Shown: positions 50,963-60,687, counted from the first letter of the stretch. The stretch: 64,000 nt of DNA from NC2004 sp050874905 (GCA_050874905.1 JBNMLP010000009.1:53968-117967); one strand, 5' to 3'. Numbers and translations: made by a program. Notes: generated by a model from the sequence alone, not told the origin.

Positions 50963-51571
50963 TTATTTCCGACTCTCCATGTATTTGCCAAATACACCAT
51001 AAAACAGCAGCAGATATATGACACTCACAAATACACGTGCCACATTAAAGATCAGTGTGATCATGACACAGATCACCGCAAACTGGGAAAGCGTTTTGGT
51101 ATCTCCCGTTTTGATCCCTGCACTCATGACCTGTGTGATATATGCAACATAGTATAAAATCTGGACAAGTGCCATTGCCTTCCAGAATTTCTGCAAACGC
51201 TTGCACCCAAAATTCTCCCGCATTTTATGTTCCACATTCGTCAGTCCAAATACGATCAGGTAAGAAACCAGAAGCGTTCCGATCATTTCAAGCAGATCCA
51301 TAAAATACACAATGTAGCCGCTGACATTTCCGATCTTTGCGATCAGTCCACTGGCTTTGATCATATAATATGCCGCAGAATAAACAAACATAATGTAGCA
51401 CGGAAGCTGCAGCCGGTCAAAGTAGGTGCTCTGCTTTTCCATCTGACGTGCTCCAAAAAAGATAAGCAAAAATCCCAGGAAATGCGGAATCACTCCGAAC
51501 AATCCACCATTTCCAACAGAAATATCATACGTCAACAATGTCAGCAACGTTCCAATCAATAATTTTCCCAT
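50963..51571 (-). CDS. Multi-spanning membrane protein of unknown function
   Basis: I do not recognise this 202-residue protein. It has about six hydrophobic helices: LLIGTLLTLLTYDISVG, VIPHFLGFLLIFFGARQM, YIMFVYSAAYYMI, then three more, with a short basic tail (GKYMESRK). It might be a small-molecule permease-like or accessory protein. It is between the symporter and the methyltransferase and could share their transcript. Confidence 0.75.
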   Translation of the reverse strand: MGKLLIGTLLTLLTYDISVGNGGLFGVIPHFLGFLLIFFGARQMEKQSTYFDRLQLPCYIMFVYSAAYYMIKASGLIAKIGNVSGYIVYFMDLLEMIGTLLVSYLIVFGLTNVEHKMRENFGCKRLQKFWKAMALVQILYYVAYITQVMSAGIKTGDTKTLSQFAVICVMITLIFNVARVFVSVIYLLLFYGVFGKYMESRK

Positions 51572-51619
51572 AACGTGTTCCGCCTTTCTCTTTATTTTCT
51601 CTGCGATAAAAATTTGTTT

Positions 51620-53149
51620 TTACGCATTTTTCACTTCGTCAAATTCCTGTAACACCGCTTCTTCCGGTGCTTTGGTCAAAAGACTTACCAAAACATTGGC
51701 TGCCAGCGCAGCGACAAATGCAGGAAGCAGCTCATAGATGTCTAATACACCGCCCAGTGGACGTACTCCGTATTTCCATACAAATACCATCACACCACCT
51801 ACGATCATGCCAACCAGCGCACCTTTTAAATTGCTTCTTCTCCAGAACAGAGCCAGCAGCACAACCGGGCCAAACGCAGCACCAAAGCCTGCCCAGGCAA
51901 AGCTTACAATACCAAATACGCTGCTGTTTGGATCTCTTGCCAAAAAGACTGCAATAATGCTGATCGCAATAACCGTACAACGGGCAATGACAACCGATGT
52001 CTTCTCACTCATTTTAATATGTAAGAAGTCCGACAGCAGATTCTGCGATACACTGGAGGATGCCGCCAGAAGCTGGCTGTCCGCTGTAGACATCGTAGAT
52101 GCCAAAATTCCGGCAAGAATCAGACCACCTGCAACCGCTGCGAGCGGTCCAAAGCTGCTCAACAAGGTTGCGATCCGCACAATGATCGTCTCACTGGCAC
52201 TGCCCTCTAACGTTTCTACCACACCTTCCTGACTCATCGCAAGTCCAATCACACCGATAAATACTGCAACCGCCATGGAAATTACTACCCAGACTGTTGC
52301 GATCCGGCGGGAAAGGGTCAGCTTCTCTTCTTCTTTCGTTGCCATAAAACGAAGCAGTACATGCGGCATACCAAAGTAGCCCAGTCCCCACGCCATCAGA
52401 GAAACGATAGTAAGAAGCTTATATGGCTTTGCTGCACCGGTTCCCACATCGTAGGTAGAAGTCATGGACAGATAGCCCGGAAGCTGTTTCGCATGATCGA
52501 TCACAACCGATAATCCGCCTGCCTGATCCACTCCGAAAAACAGCACGATCAGCAGAGCGATCGTCATAATAATACTCTGGATAAAGTCAGTTGTAGAAGC
52601 TGCCAGAAATCCACCAAGCGTGGTATACGCAACGATGATGATCGCGCACACGATCATGGCAGTCATATAATTTACACCAAGGAGGCTGTGGAACAATTTT
52701 CCGCACGCTGCAAATCCACTTGCAGTATAAGGAATAAAGAAAATGATGATCACGACAGCAGATACGCATGTTAAAATGCTCTTCTTGTCATGATAGCGTT
52801 TGGAAAAGAAATCCGGAATCGTAATTGCACCAATCCGATGGCTGTATCGCCGGATACGTTTTGATACGATCAGCCAGTTGACCCAGGTTCCAAATGCCAG
52901 TCCGATCGCAGTCCATGCGGCATCACAGATACCGGAAAGATACGCCACTCCCGGCAGTCCCATCAAAAGCCAGCTGCTCATATCACTTGCTTCCGCACTC
53001 ATAGCAGTTACAAACGGACCTAATTTTCTGCCACCAAGATAAAAGTCATCTACGGTGTTATTTGTTCTCATAAATTTGATTCCTACACCCAGCATGGCGG
53101 CAAGATAACAAAGGATCGTCGCCAGGATGATTACATTTTGCGTTGTCAT
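51620..53149 (-). CDS. putP: Sodium/proline symporter
   Basis: PutP takes up proline with Na+. The 509-residue protein has about 13 helices of the SSS family, with the helix 2 segment MSAEASDMSSWLLMGLPG (Na+/proline ligands) and helix 8/9 region SQLLAASSSVSQNLL. ATG 53149 has AGGAGG upstream. It has its own promoter, with no proline-use genes adjacent. Confidence 0.92.
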   Translation of the reverse strand: MTTQNVIILATILCYLAAMLGVGIKFMRTNNTVDDFYLGGRKLGPFVTAMSAEASDMSSWLLMGLPGVAYLSGICDAAWTAIGLAFGTWVNWLIVSKRIRRYSHRIGAITIPDFFSKRYHDKKSILTCVSAVVIIIFFIPYTASGFAACGKLFHSLLGVNYMTAMIVCAIIIVAYTTLGGFLAASTTDFIQSIIMTIALLIVLFFGVDQAGGLSVVIDHAKQLPGYLSMTSTYDVGTGAAKPYKLLTIVSLMAWGLGYFGMPHVLLRFMATKEEEKLTLSRRIATVWVVISMAVAVFIGVIGLAMSQEGVVETLEGSASETIIVRIATLLSSFGPLAAVAGGLILAGILASTMSTADSQLLAASSSVSQNLLSDFLHIKMSEKTSVVIARCTVIAISIIAVFLARDPNSSVFGIVSFAWAGFGAAFGPVVLLALFWRRSNLKGALVGMIVGGVMVFVWKYGVRPLGGVLDIYELLPAFVAALAANVLVSLLTKAPEEAVLQEFDEVKNA

Positions 53150-53185
53150 GTTCTTTTCTCCTCCTTTTATCGACACATACTTGTT

Positions 53186-53214
53186 ATCTTACCATAAATG
53201 CAGGGGGTTGACAA
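53186..53214 (-). promoter_or_regulatory. Sigma-A promoter for putP
   Basis: TTGTCA (53214-53209), a 17-nt spacer, TAAGAT (53191-53186), 37 nt before the ATG. Confidence 0.75.
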
Positions 53215-53258
53215 CTCTGCGCAAATGGTTTGATCCATCTGTTAATTGTTTTTTAAAC

Positions 53259-53289
53259 AAAAAAAGATGGATACTTCTGTACCCATCTT
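53259..53289 (-). terminator. Terminator after tRNA-Leu
   Basis: GATGGGTAC pairs with GTATCCATC around a 4-nt loop, then seven T, just past the tRNA. Confidence 0.9.
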
Positions 53290-53294
53290 CTTAC

Positions 53295-53378
53295 TGCGGA
53301 TAACAAGACTTGAACTTGCACGGTATTGCTACCACTAGCACCTGAAGCTAGCGCGTCTGCCGATTCCGCCATATCCGC
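53295..53378 (-). tRNA. tRNA-Leu (anticodon CAG)
   Basis: This 84-nt class II tRNA has acceptor GCGGATA/TATCCGC with discriminator A, a D-arm with GGCGGAATCGGCAGACGC, anticodon stem CTAGC/GCTAG around TTCAGGT, a variable arm and the T-loop GTTCAAGTC. CCA is not encoded. It is transcribed alone from its own promoter. Confidence 0.96.
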
Positions 53379-53408
53379 ATGGTAAGACTTCTGTCTCACA
53401 CGAGGGTT

Positions 53409-53437
53409 AGTATAGCATTTTTAGCAGATTTCGTCAA
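53409..53437 (-). promoter_or_regulatory. Sigma-A promoter for tRNA-Leu
   Basis: TTGACG (53437-53432), a 17-nt spacer, TATACT (53414-53409). Confidence 0.85.
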
Positions 53438-53505
53438 GCAGTTTTTTCTGCAAAATCGTCAATTTTATTTTGCTGTTTTACCGCAAAATCGCAAATTTTA
53501 ACATT

Positions 53506-53553
53506 AAAAATAGGAAACAGCAGCAATTGCTCTTACCACCATTTCCTATTTTT
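53506..53553 (-). terminator. Terminator after galE
   Basis: AAAAATAGGAAA pairs with TTTCCTATTTTT around a 24-nt loop that contains AGCAATTGCT, 47 nt past the galE stop. Confidence 0.75.
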
Positions 53554-53599
53554 CATATTCCCTGACAACTGCCTGTGGATTATGGTTTTTCCTTATCGT

Positions 53600-54598
53600 T
53601 TAATGGTTCATCTGGATAAATCTCCAGGAATCCTCACACATCCGTTTCAGATCATATTTGGCTTCCCAGCCGAGCTCCCGTCTGGCTTTTTCCGGGTTGG
53701 CATAACAGGTTGCAATATCACCCGCCCGGCGCGGTTTGATCTCATATGGAATATGCACTCCGTTGGCCTCCTCAAATGCTTTCACAATGTCAAGTACGGA
53801 GTAACCATTTCCGGTTCCTAAGTTATAGATATTCACACCCTTGCTCGCAACCACTTTGTCTACGGCATTAACATGTCCCTTGGCAAGATCAACAACATGA
53901 ATGTAATCCCGCACTCCGGTTCCGTCCGGCGTATCATAATCATTTCCAAAGACGCCGAGACATGGCAGCTTTCCGATCGCTACCTGCATGATATATGGCA
54001 TCAGGTTGTTTGGGATCCCGTTTGGTGATTCGCCGATCAAGCCGCTTTCATGCGCTCCGATCGGATTAAAGTAACGGAGCAGGATCACGCTCCACTCCGG
54101 ATCCGGCACACAAAGGTCGGTCAGGATACGCTCCAGCATCAGCTTCGTGGTTCCGTACGGATTGGTTGTGCTAAGCGGGAAATCTTCGGAGATCGGCACG
54201 GTTTTTGGTGATCCGTACACGGTAGCTGAGGAGCTGAAAATGATGCGCTTGCAGCCATATTCTGCCATCAGCTCACAAAGATTCATCGTTCCGGTTAAGT
54301 TATTCTGATAGTACAAAAGCGGTTTCTCCACGGATTCTCCGACTGCTTTTAATCCGGCAAAGTGAATGACCGCATCGATCTTGTGCTCCTCAAAGATCGG
54401 ACGCATCTGCTCTTTTTCAAGCATGTCTGCCTTGTAGAAAATGATGTCCTTTCCCGTGATCTTTTTGATCTTGTCCACCACGTCTATTTTCGCATTGTAT
54501 AAATTATCAAATACTACTACCTCATGTCCCTGATTCAATAGCTCCACACATGTGTGTGAACCAATATATCCGATTCCACCTGTTACTAATATCTTCAT
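53600..54598 (-). CDS. galE: UDP-glucose 4-epimerase
   Basis: GalE interconverts UDP-glucose and UDP-galactose, giving sugar units for cell-wall or surface glycans. The 332-residue enzyme has the NAD site GGIGYIGSH, catalytic Ser-Ser-Ala-Thr segment and YGTTK (Tyr-x3-Lys), and a typical C-terminus. No galactose-use genes are adjacent. Confidence 0.96.
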   Translation of the reverse strand: MKILVTGGIGYIGSHTCVELLNQGHEVVVFDNLYNAKIDVVDKIKKITGKDIIFYKADMLEKEQMRPIFEEHKIDAVIHFAGLKAVGESVEKPLLYYQNNLTGTMNLCELMAEYGCKRIIFSSSATVYGSPKTVPISEDFPLSTTNPYGTTKLMLERILTDLCVPDPEWSVILLRYFNPIGAHESGLIGESPNGIPNNLMPYIMQVAIGKLPCLGVFGNDYDTPDGTGVRDYIHVVDLAKGHVNAVDKVVASKGVNIYNLGTGNGYSVLDIVKAFEEANGVHIPYEIKPRRAGDIATCYANPEKARRELGWEAKYDLKRMCEDSWRFIQMNH

Positions 54599-54708
54599 CT
54601 GATCACCTCATCCTCTGCTTTGTTGTTTTCAACATCTTTCTCATTTTAGCATGTTTTACTCCTGCTTACAAGGCACAGCTTTTGTTCCTGCACTTCGGCT
54701 GCCATGCA

Positions 54709-56577
54709 CTATTTTGCTTTTGCAAAAAGCTTCTGGTACGCATTTCTTTTCCCCTGCGGCACCATATAATTTTTGTGCGCCGTTGCCCGCATACAATGCT
54801 TTCCTACCTTCGCAAGCTTCTTGCTCTGAATCACAACCAGTGTAAGTACCTTGTCTTTTTCAAAGCAGCGTGCGCCAATGCTCGTTACGGACATCCCAAG
54901 ATCCACATTTTTAAGCTTTGGACAAGCGGCAAATGCCTGTGCCTTTATGACAGACACACCATTTCCTACCGTTACCTTTGAAAGCTTCTTATATCCATAG
55001 CATGCTTTTTTTCCCACGGACACCACCGGATAAGCTTCTCCCTTGATCGTTACCTCATCCGGAATATTCAGTGTTTTGATCGACTTACTTGCCGTTTTTA
55101 CAAAACAAAGGGAGGTCTTGTTCACCACCTGGTACACCAGCCCCTTTACCGTATAGCGTCTGCCATTTTTCAGCGGAGTACGCCTGCGCTTTGTCTGTTC
55201 CGGCGCAGTCGTTGTCGTTGCTGCAATTTCCGTTGTCGTTGCTGCTTCTGTTGTTGCTGCTTCTGTCGTCTGCTGTGCTTCCGTCGTTGTCGCTGTTTCC
55301 GTTGCAGTGGTATCCTCTGTACTCTCTGTCACCTCCGGCTTTTGATATGGCGTCATGGTCCTATACGGATTCCCATATGTCATTGCATAAGCCTGCGCTG
55401 CAGAGCTTTCCGTTCCGTAGATCGTTGTCGTCTTCGGAAACAGCATAACATCACTCTTTAATCCCGGCATATCGATATAAGCACATTCCAGCGAAGAAGT
55501 CGTGTCCTCTGCACACATAAACGCCTGCTCCCCGACCCCGGTACAATTGGAAGAAAGATTCACCTCACGAAGTCCCGTTCCATAAAACGACCGTTTCCCG
55601 ATCGTATACTCTGTCGTCTTTGGTAAAGATACCTGTGTCAGCTCAGACGCGTTTAGAAATGCTTCCTCCGCAATTTCCGTCACACTATCCGGCAGTTCAA
55701 CAGATGTGATCTGCGTGTTTTCAAATGCCCGTTCCCCAATGCTTACAAGGTTCTTCGGCAGTTCTACAAATTTCACTGTGCTGTTCTTTAGCATCTCCTT
55801 TGGAATTTTGGTCAGATTTTTCGGAATTTGCACCAGTACCACCGCTGCATCTTCCAATACCCCCTCCCCCAGCGTTGTCAGTCCGGTCGGAAACACAACC
55901 AGGTTGCATGCAGTCCCTGCCAGTGCATACGCTCCTATCGTAGCCATGCTGCTTGGAAAATACAGAGCATTAAGAGACCGGCAATGATAAAACGCCCCCT
56001 CCGGCAGCTCCTGCATATTATCCGGAAGAATCAGCTGTTCCAACCCACATTCCGCAAATGCATATGCGCCAATGGAAGTCAGGGAAGAAGGGAGATCACA
56101 CCGCAGGATCAAGCTTAACTTGGCATCCTTCTCAAAGGCACGCTCCCCGATCTCCTTTAACACAGCCCGATCCACATTGTCACAGATAACCTTCGTAAGC
56201 TCCGGCATATCAGAAAATGCCTTCGCTCCGATCCGCTCCAGACTTTGCGGCAGCTTGATACTTGTAATCTTTTTTTTCGCTTCCTCGTCCAGCACACCAT
56301 CCACCACAGATGTTATCTTAACCTGTGTATCTGCTTCAATTTTATCCGCCACTGCTGCAAGATCCAGCTCGTCTGGCACACTGCCCCTGACCGAATGCAG
56401 CACTCCATCTGCATCATACCCATAGGTCATAGCTGCGTCGGAATCTTTGCAATAGAGTAGCTCCTCCTCTTGTGCCTGTATCACAGTTCCCTCAAGCAGC
56501 AGACTAAGCAGAACCATTATGCCGAGCATCCGGCGCACACATTTCTTCCATCTCATCTTTCTTTCCCCGTTTCTCAT
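54709..56577 (-). CDS. BspA-like LRR_5 secreted protein
   Basis: This 622-residue protein starts with a signal peptide (MRWKKCVRRMLGIMVLLSLL, at ATG 56556, or from ATG 56577 which abuts the previous stop). About 10 leucine-rich repeats of BspA type follow (IGAKAFSDMPELTKVICDN, IGERAFENTQITSVELPDS). A Thr/Ala/Glu linker (about 410-455, TTEAATTEAATTTE) leads to a C-terminal domain with further repeats (VGKKACYGYKKLSKVTVGN) and a basic end. It is a likely host- or matrix-binding surface protein. It is a paralogue of the next gene upstream, sharing domain order and many repeat positions. Confidence 0.9.
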   Translation of the reverse strand: MRNGERKMRWKKCVRRMLGIMVLLSLLLEGTVIQAQEEELLYCKDSDAAMTYGYDADGVLHSVRGSVPDELDLAAVADKIEADTQVKITSVVDGVLDEEAKKKITSIKLPQSLERIGAKAFSDMPELTKVICDNVDRAVLKEIGERAFEKDAKLSLILRCDLPSSLTSIGAYAFAECGLEQLILPDNMQELPEGAFYHCRSLNALYFPSSMATIGAYALAGTACNLVVFPTGLTTLGEGVLEDAAVVLVQIPKNLTKIPKEMLKNSTVKFVELPKNLVSIGERAFENTQITSVELPDSVTEIAEEAFLNASELTQVSLPKTTEYTIGKRSFYGTGLREVNLSSNCTGVGEQAFMCAEDTTSSLECAYIDMPGLKSDVMLFPKTTTIYGTESSAAQAYAMTYGNPYRTMTPYQKPEVTESTEDTTATETATTTEAQQTTEAATTEAATTTEIAATTTTAPEQTKRRRTPLKNGRRYTVKGLVYQVVNKTSLCFVKTASKSIKTLNIPDEVTIKGEAYPVVSVGKKACYGYKKLSKVTVGNGVSVIKAQAFAACPKLKNVDLGMSVTSIGARCFEKDKVLTLVVIQSKKLAKVGKHCMRATAHKNYMVPQGKRNAYQKLFAKAK

Positions 56578-58446
56578 TTATGCCTTTTTCTTTTGAAACA
56601 TCTTCTGATATTTCTTTATATACTTCTTCGGAACCATAATGCTCTTACGGCTGGTCTGTTTCATGCAATTCTTTCCTACTGTAGTCAGCCTCCTGCTTCT
56701 GATCATTAACGAAGTAAATTTTTTGTCATACGCAAAGCACTCCTCGCCGATTTTTTTGACCTTCGTTCCAAGATCCACCTTTTTCAGCTTTTTGCATTTG
56801 GAAAATGCTTTTGCGCCGATCGTAACCACACCGTTCTTTACGACAACCTCCGTAAGCTTCTTACACTGGTAGCATGCCTTTTCAGAAATCTCCGTCACAG
56901 TGCAGGATACTCCATTGATCGTCACCTTGGTCGGAACAACAAGCTTTTTGATCGTTTTCTTTTTCGGTGCAACAAAGGTTACCGAGCGGCTGCCATTTGC
57001 CTGAAAGATCAGTCCCTTTACTGTATAGCGCATCCCTTTTTTGATCCCTTTTTCTGACTTCTTTGCTGTAGGAAGCGACGTATTTTGTGCAGAGGACGGT
57101 GTCGTTAAAGACTGCTCCGTTTGGGATTCCGTCGACTGGTTTGTCACTGCATCCGTCTGCTCTTCTTTTGGTTCAGGAGCCGGAGCCAGTTCCGGCACTT
57201 CATATAATGTGGTCACCATAAATGGATTGCCATATTTTTGTGAATATGAAAATGCGGTAGACTCCGCATCGGCACACAGTGTCGTTGTATCCGGGAAAAC
57301 CTGCTCCAAAAGCTCTGTCTCAGGATTTTGGAACACCACTCTGGTTAAGGACGGTTCTGTCTGCTTCCCGGCATCTGCATCTGCAAAAAGGAATGCCCCT
57401 TCTCCCACACTTCTGCACCCATGCGGAAGCGTCAGCGTGGTAAGACCCGTTCCCGAAAATGCCTCTTTACCGATCGTAAAAGAGGACGCCGAAGAAAAAC
57501 TTACCCGTGTCAGAAACTTTGCATTTAAAAACGCACCTTCTCCAATCTCCAGCAAAGAATCCGGAAGCTCTATCAAGACAACGTTTGTATTTTCAAATGC
57601 TTGCTTTCCGATCCTCCTCAGATTTTTCGGGCAACGAAACAGTTTCATCCAGCTATTGGCAAATACGTTATCCGGAAGCTCTGTTATATCATCCGAGCAG
57701 ATAAAAAGACACGCTTTCGAGTTCATGTAGACTCCCTCACCAATGCTTTTTACATTGTCCGGAAGCTGCACGTATGAGATACCGCTTCCTGCAAATGCAT
57801 ACGCACCGATCCTGGTTAACGATGCCGGGTAATTAATCTTGTACAGATCAGAACAATCTTTAAATACCCCTTCCGCAAACTCTGCGATCCCCTCCGGTAC
57901 TTTCACATTTGATATATGCGTTCCACAAAACGCATATGCCCCGATTTCCTGAAGCGTCTGCGGCAGATCACACAGCCCCACCTTCAGACCGTTTCCGTAA
58001 GATCTCACAGCCCACAGTTTTTTATCATTGTAAAACGCCTTTTCCCCGATCTTGATCAGACCACCCTGCGCACCATAGCAAAAAGAGGCAAGATTGGGAA
58101 GCTCCGCAAATGCCTGATCTTCCAGATATTGAATAGAGGCAGGAATGATAACATTCGTGATCTGGCTCTTATCTATATTACGAAATACATTGCCGCCGAT
58201 GGCTGTGATCGTAACACCGTACTTTTCTTTAATAAAATTGATCACATCGGTAAAATCATATACATCCGTAACCGAGGTTCCACTTACCGACAGCAATGAC
58301 CCATCCGTTGAATAATCATAGCTTAGCACACCATTCGGATCCGTATAGCTTACTACTGTCTTCCCCGCTGCCGCTACGGTATCCACTCCCCAAAGCAGCC
58401 CGCATAACAGCAGAATACTACAGATTTTATGTATGATACGTTTCAT
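56578..58446 (-). CDS. BspA-like LRR_5 secreted protein (paralogue)
   Basis: This 622-residue protein has a signal peptide (MKRIIHKICSILLLCGLLWG, then VDTVAAA), then BspA-type repeats (IGEKAFYNDKKLWAVRSYG, IGAYAFAGSGISYVQLPDN) and an S/T/Q linker (TNQSTESQTEQSLTTPSSAQ). The C-terminal part (KKGMRYTVKGLIF to the basic tail) matches the downstream gene. GGAGAG precedes ATG 58446. Its stop abuts the downstream ATG, so the pair is a single translational unit and likely arose by tandem duplication. No sortase motif is seen, so it may be held by other means or released. Confidence 0.9.
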   Translation of the reverse strand: MKRIIHKICSILLLCGLLWGVDTVAAAGKTVVSYTDPNGVLSYDYSTDGSLLSVSGTSVTDVYDFTDVINFIKEKYGVTITAIGGNVFRNIDKSQITNVIIPASIQYLEDQAFAELPNLASFCYGAQGGLIKIGEKAFYNDKKLWAVRSYGNGLKVGLCDLPQTLQEIGAYAFCGTHISNVKVPEGIAEFAEGVFKDCSDLYKINYPASLTRIGAYAFAGSGISYVQLPDNVKSIGEGVYMNSKACLFICSDDITELPDNVFANSWMKLFRCPKNLRRIGKQAFENTNVVLIELPDSLLEIGEGAFLNAKFLTRVSFSSASSFTIGKEAFSGTGLTTLTLPHGCRSVGEGAFLFADADAGKQTEPSLTRVVFQNPETELLEQVFPDTTTLCADAESTAFSYSQKYGNPFMVTTLYEVPELAPAPEPKEEQTDAVTNQSTESQTEQSLTTPSSAQNTSLPTAKKSEKGIKKGMRYTVKGLIFQANGSRSVTFVAPKKKTIKKLVVPTKVTINGVSCTVTEISEKACYQCKKLTEVVVKNGVVTIGAKAFSKCKKLKKVDLGTKVKKIGEECFAYDKKFTSLMIRSRRLTTVGKNCMKQTSRKSIMVPKKYIKKYQKMFQKKKA

Positions 58447-58536
58447 AGGTTTCTCTCCCGTCTCTTCTCTTTTTCTCAAGAATTATATAGCACTTCTTCC
58501 TCTATTATATAATTGCCGCCATATTCCAGCAAGTAG

Positions 58537-58581
58537 AAAAAAGACAGTAATACTGCCTTTTTCTGTAATACTGTCTTTTTT
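58537..58581 (-). terminator. Terminator after the serine hydrolase gene
   Basis: AAAAAAGACAGTA pairs with TACTGTCTTTTTT around a 19-nt loop, just after the stop at 58585. Confidence 0.9.
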
Positions 58582-58584
58582 CTG

Positions 58585-59682
58585 CTATTTATTAAAATAA
58601 TCGTAGGTCATTCTCGATATTTTCCGAATATGGCTGATCGCTGCTCCATCATTTTCTGTCATGATGACGATCACATAATCTGCTTTCTTGGAAAATACAA
58701 TGGCGGCATCATGCTGTCTTGTATTGTATTCTCCGGTTTTGTTTGCGCTTTTTACACCGGACGGCAGCCCTGCCGGGATCTTCCATTTGCGTGTCTGTTT
58801 TTTCAAAAGCGTAAGCATCTGCTTCGATGCACTTTCACTGACCAGATTGCCGCGGTAAATATCTTCTAAAATATGTCCGCAGTCTCTCGCCGTAGAATAG
58901 CTGGAGCTTAACCATACCGTTTGAAAGTATGACGGACTTAACGTTCCACCTGCGTTCGTGTCCTCATAACCGTGCGAATGGCAAAAGTTGGTAATCGTAT
59001 GAATGCCGCTGCTGATGCTGCCATGACCAATCGTCTGCAGCAAACGATTGTATGCGTCATTACTGCTCACCGTGATCATACTGTTTAAATTGGAACGAAC
59101 TGCTTTGGAATCCTTCAGCTTTCCTTTTTCCATCTGGTCAAATACCGTAGCCATGTTGTAGAGTTTGATCACGCTTGCCGGTTTGAGCTTCGCATTATTG
59201 ATCGACAGATATTCATTGGTGTCCAGATTCTTTACATAGATACAATGCGTACCCGAATAACCGGAGAGTTCTTTGTTGATCTTGTCTTTCAATCCCGTTA
59301 AGGAATTTTTGCCAAGAGAATAGATCTTCTTTTTCTCTACCAGCACACCGTTTTTGTCCACATACTTGTTTTTGGCGATCATCTGATCTTTTTGCAGTAC
59401 CCCTTTCTCATTGAAATAGTACTCCTTCTTTTTGATCTTCTGCCAGCCGGTCACATACTCATCATTTTTATAATAGTATTTCTTCTTTTTCTTTGTCTTC
59501 CATCCGTTTTTCACTTGCTTTTTTGGTGCTTCCGTCGTATTCTCCTCTGTTGTCACGGCTGCCTCTGTCTCACCTTCTGCCAAAACCGATGGCAGTACAG
59601 AAACTGACGGACGATCTCCAGCCAGAACAAATGCTGCAAGCACCATACCTAAGGCAAGAAAATATTTCCCTTTCTTTCTCAT
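58585..59682 (-). CDS. Secreted class A beta-lactamase/penicillin-binding-fold protein
   Basis: This 365-residue protein has a signal peptide (MRKKGKYFLALGMVLAAFVLA), a TTEENTTEAP linker, a Lys/Tyr-rich repeat part (about 60-120: NGWKTKKKKKYYY, GWQKIKKKEYYFNEKG) resembling cell-wall-binding or choline-binding repeats, and a serine-hydrolase domain. Active-site motifs are present: SVIK (Ser170, Lys173), S-S-N (206-208) and KTG (315-317). The fold matches class A beta-lactamases, but it lacks the Glu166 omega-loop motif by eye, so a wall-binding or peptidase role is possible. GGAGA precedes ATG 59682. Confidence 0.82.
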   Translation of the reverse strand: MRKKGKYFLALGMVLAAFVLAGDRPSVSVLPSVLAEGETEAAVTTEENTTEAPKKQVKNGWKTKKKKKYYYKNDEYVTGWQKIKKKEYYFNEKGVLQKDQMIAKNKYVDKNGVLVEKKKIYSLGKNSLTGLKDKINKELSGYSGTHCIYVKNLDTNEYLSINNAKLKPASVIKLYNMATVFDQMEKGKLKDSKAVRSNLNSMITVSSNDAYNRLLQTIGHGSISSGIHTITNFCHSHGYEDTNAGGTLSPSYFQTVWLSSSYSTARDCGHILEDIYRGNLVSESASKQMLTLLKKQTRKWKIPAGLPSGVKSANKTGEYNTRQHDAAIVFSKKADYVIVIMTENDGAAISHIRKISRMTYDYFNK

Positions 59683-59700
59683 AACGTCTCCTTCCGGTAA

Positions 59701-60624
59701 TTACTCTACCTTTACCCACATATTTCTCCAACCATAGCGAAACATCGCATTATAAAATACATTGTCTGAAGTATAAATATTTTCACGGGCATATTTTTTC
59801 ATCTCTTTTAATTCAGCCTTATTCCTTTGCGACGGAATCAGCATCGTCTGCCAGACCGGCCAGCCTTCCATCCAATCACCGGCATCCTTTTTCCAATATT
59901 GCACCCCTTCACAAAGCTGATAGACCGTCTGAATCTGTTCAAAAGTAACCTCTTTTTTGTAAGAGGTATTTTTACAACCCTTGACCGTGTAAGCAAATAC
60001 GCTTCGTTTGCTCTTATCCTTCTGTTCATAAGTCCGGATGGAATACAGCGACAAGTGATATTTTTTTCCCGCTTTGACATACCCTTTTTTTACAGGCTCA
60101 TCCGTTTTGTCATAGGTAATTGTCAGCGGCCAGTCCCAATCTTTTTTGCCCCGTTTTACTTCTGACACAAGTTTTTTCTTGCTCACCTTCCGGTTAGGAA
60201 GCACCTTTACTTTAAACGTCTTATGAAGCTCCGAAGAACTGATCGTGATCTTGGCAGTCCCGGCTTTTTTGGCAGTGATCAGACCTTTTTTATTTACGGT
60301 CGCCACCTTTTTGTCACTGGATGTAAAACTTACCCCGGCTAAGGTTCCGGCACTCTCCGTTATAAAAAACTCATCTTCATCCTTGTCACTATCTGCATAC
60401 GTATAGCACACCTGTGGGCTCCATGTCATTCCTATAAAAAGATCTTTTTCCTTGTAATCGCACTCATCAAAGACATTCCGGAAAGGCTCAAGACTCACGC
60501 TATACAGTGGTTTTTTCCCTTTGGCAGATGCCTTCGGTACCGTCGTGATCACTCCCATCACCATCATAACTGCCAGCACTGCAGCGAGCAGTCGTTTTGT
60601 TGTTTTGTTTGTTGCTTTGTTCAT
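59701..60624 (-). CDS. Secreted Ig-like (Big_2-type) protein
   Basis: This 307-residue protein has a signal peptide (TTKRLLAAVLAVMMVMGVIT), then a Big_2-like domain (about 95-150: VSFTSSDKKVATVNKKGLIT, AKKAGTAKITI). The C-terminal half is not recognised and holds many Lys, Tyr and Trp residues (MEGWPVWQTMLIPSQRNKAE). GGAGG precedes ATG 60624. It lies 19 nt upstream of the serine hydrolase gene in the same transcript and divergent from the LytTR-FHA gene. Confidence 0.75.
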   Translation of the reverse strand: MNKATNKTTKRLLAAVLAVMMVMGVITTVPKASAKGKKPLYSVSLEPFRNVFDECDYKEKDLFIGMTWSPQVCYTYADSDKDEDEFFITESAGTLAGVSFTSSDKKVATVNKKGLITAKKAGTAKITISSSELHKTFKVKVLPNRKVSKKKLVSEVKRGKKDWDWPLTITYDKTDEPVKKGYVKAGKKYHLSLYSIRTYEQKDKSKRSVFAYTVKGCKNTSYKKEVTFEQIQTVYQLCEGVQYWKKDAGDWMEGWPVWQTMLIPSQRNKAELKEMKKYARENIYTSDNVFYNAMFRYGWRNMWVKVE

Positions 60625-60681
60625 TCTTTCTCCTCCTTTTCTCCTGAGAAATACGTTGGTTTTTTCTCAGCATATAAAAGT

Positions 60682-60687
60682 AGTATA
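60682..60687 (-). promoter_or_regulatory. Extended -10 promoter for the secreted Ig-like protein
   Basis: TGCTATACT on the minus strand is an extended -10 box, 58 nt before ATG 60624. Confidence 0.6.

Noticed and set aside
57041..57730. Plus-strand frame of 229 codons inside the BspA-like gene
   Set aside because: It mirrors repeat coding on the other strand; the minus-strand protein has a signal peptide and clear repeats.
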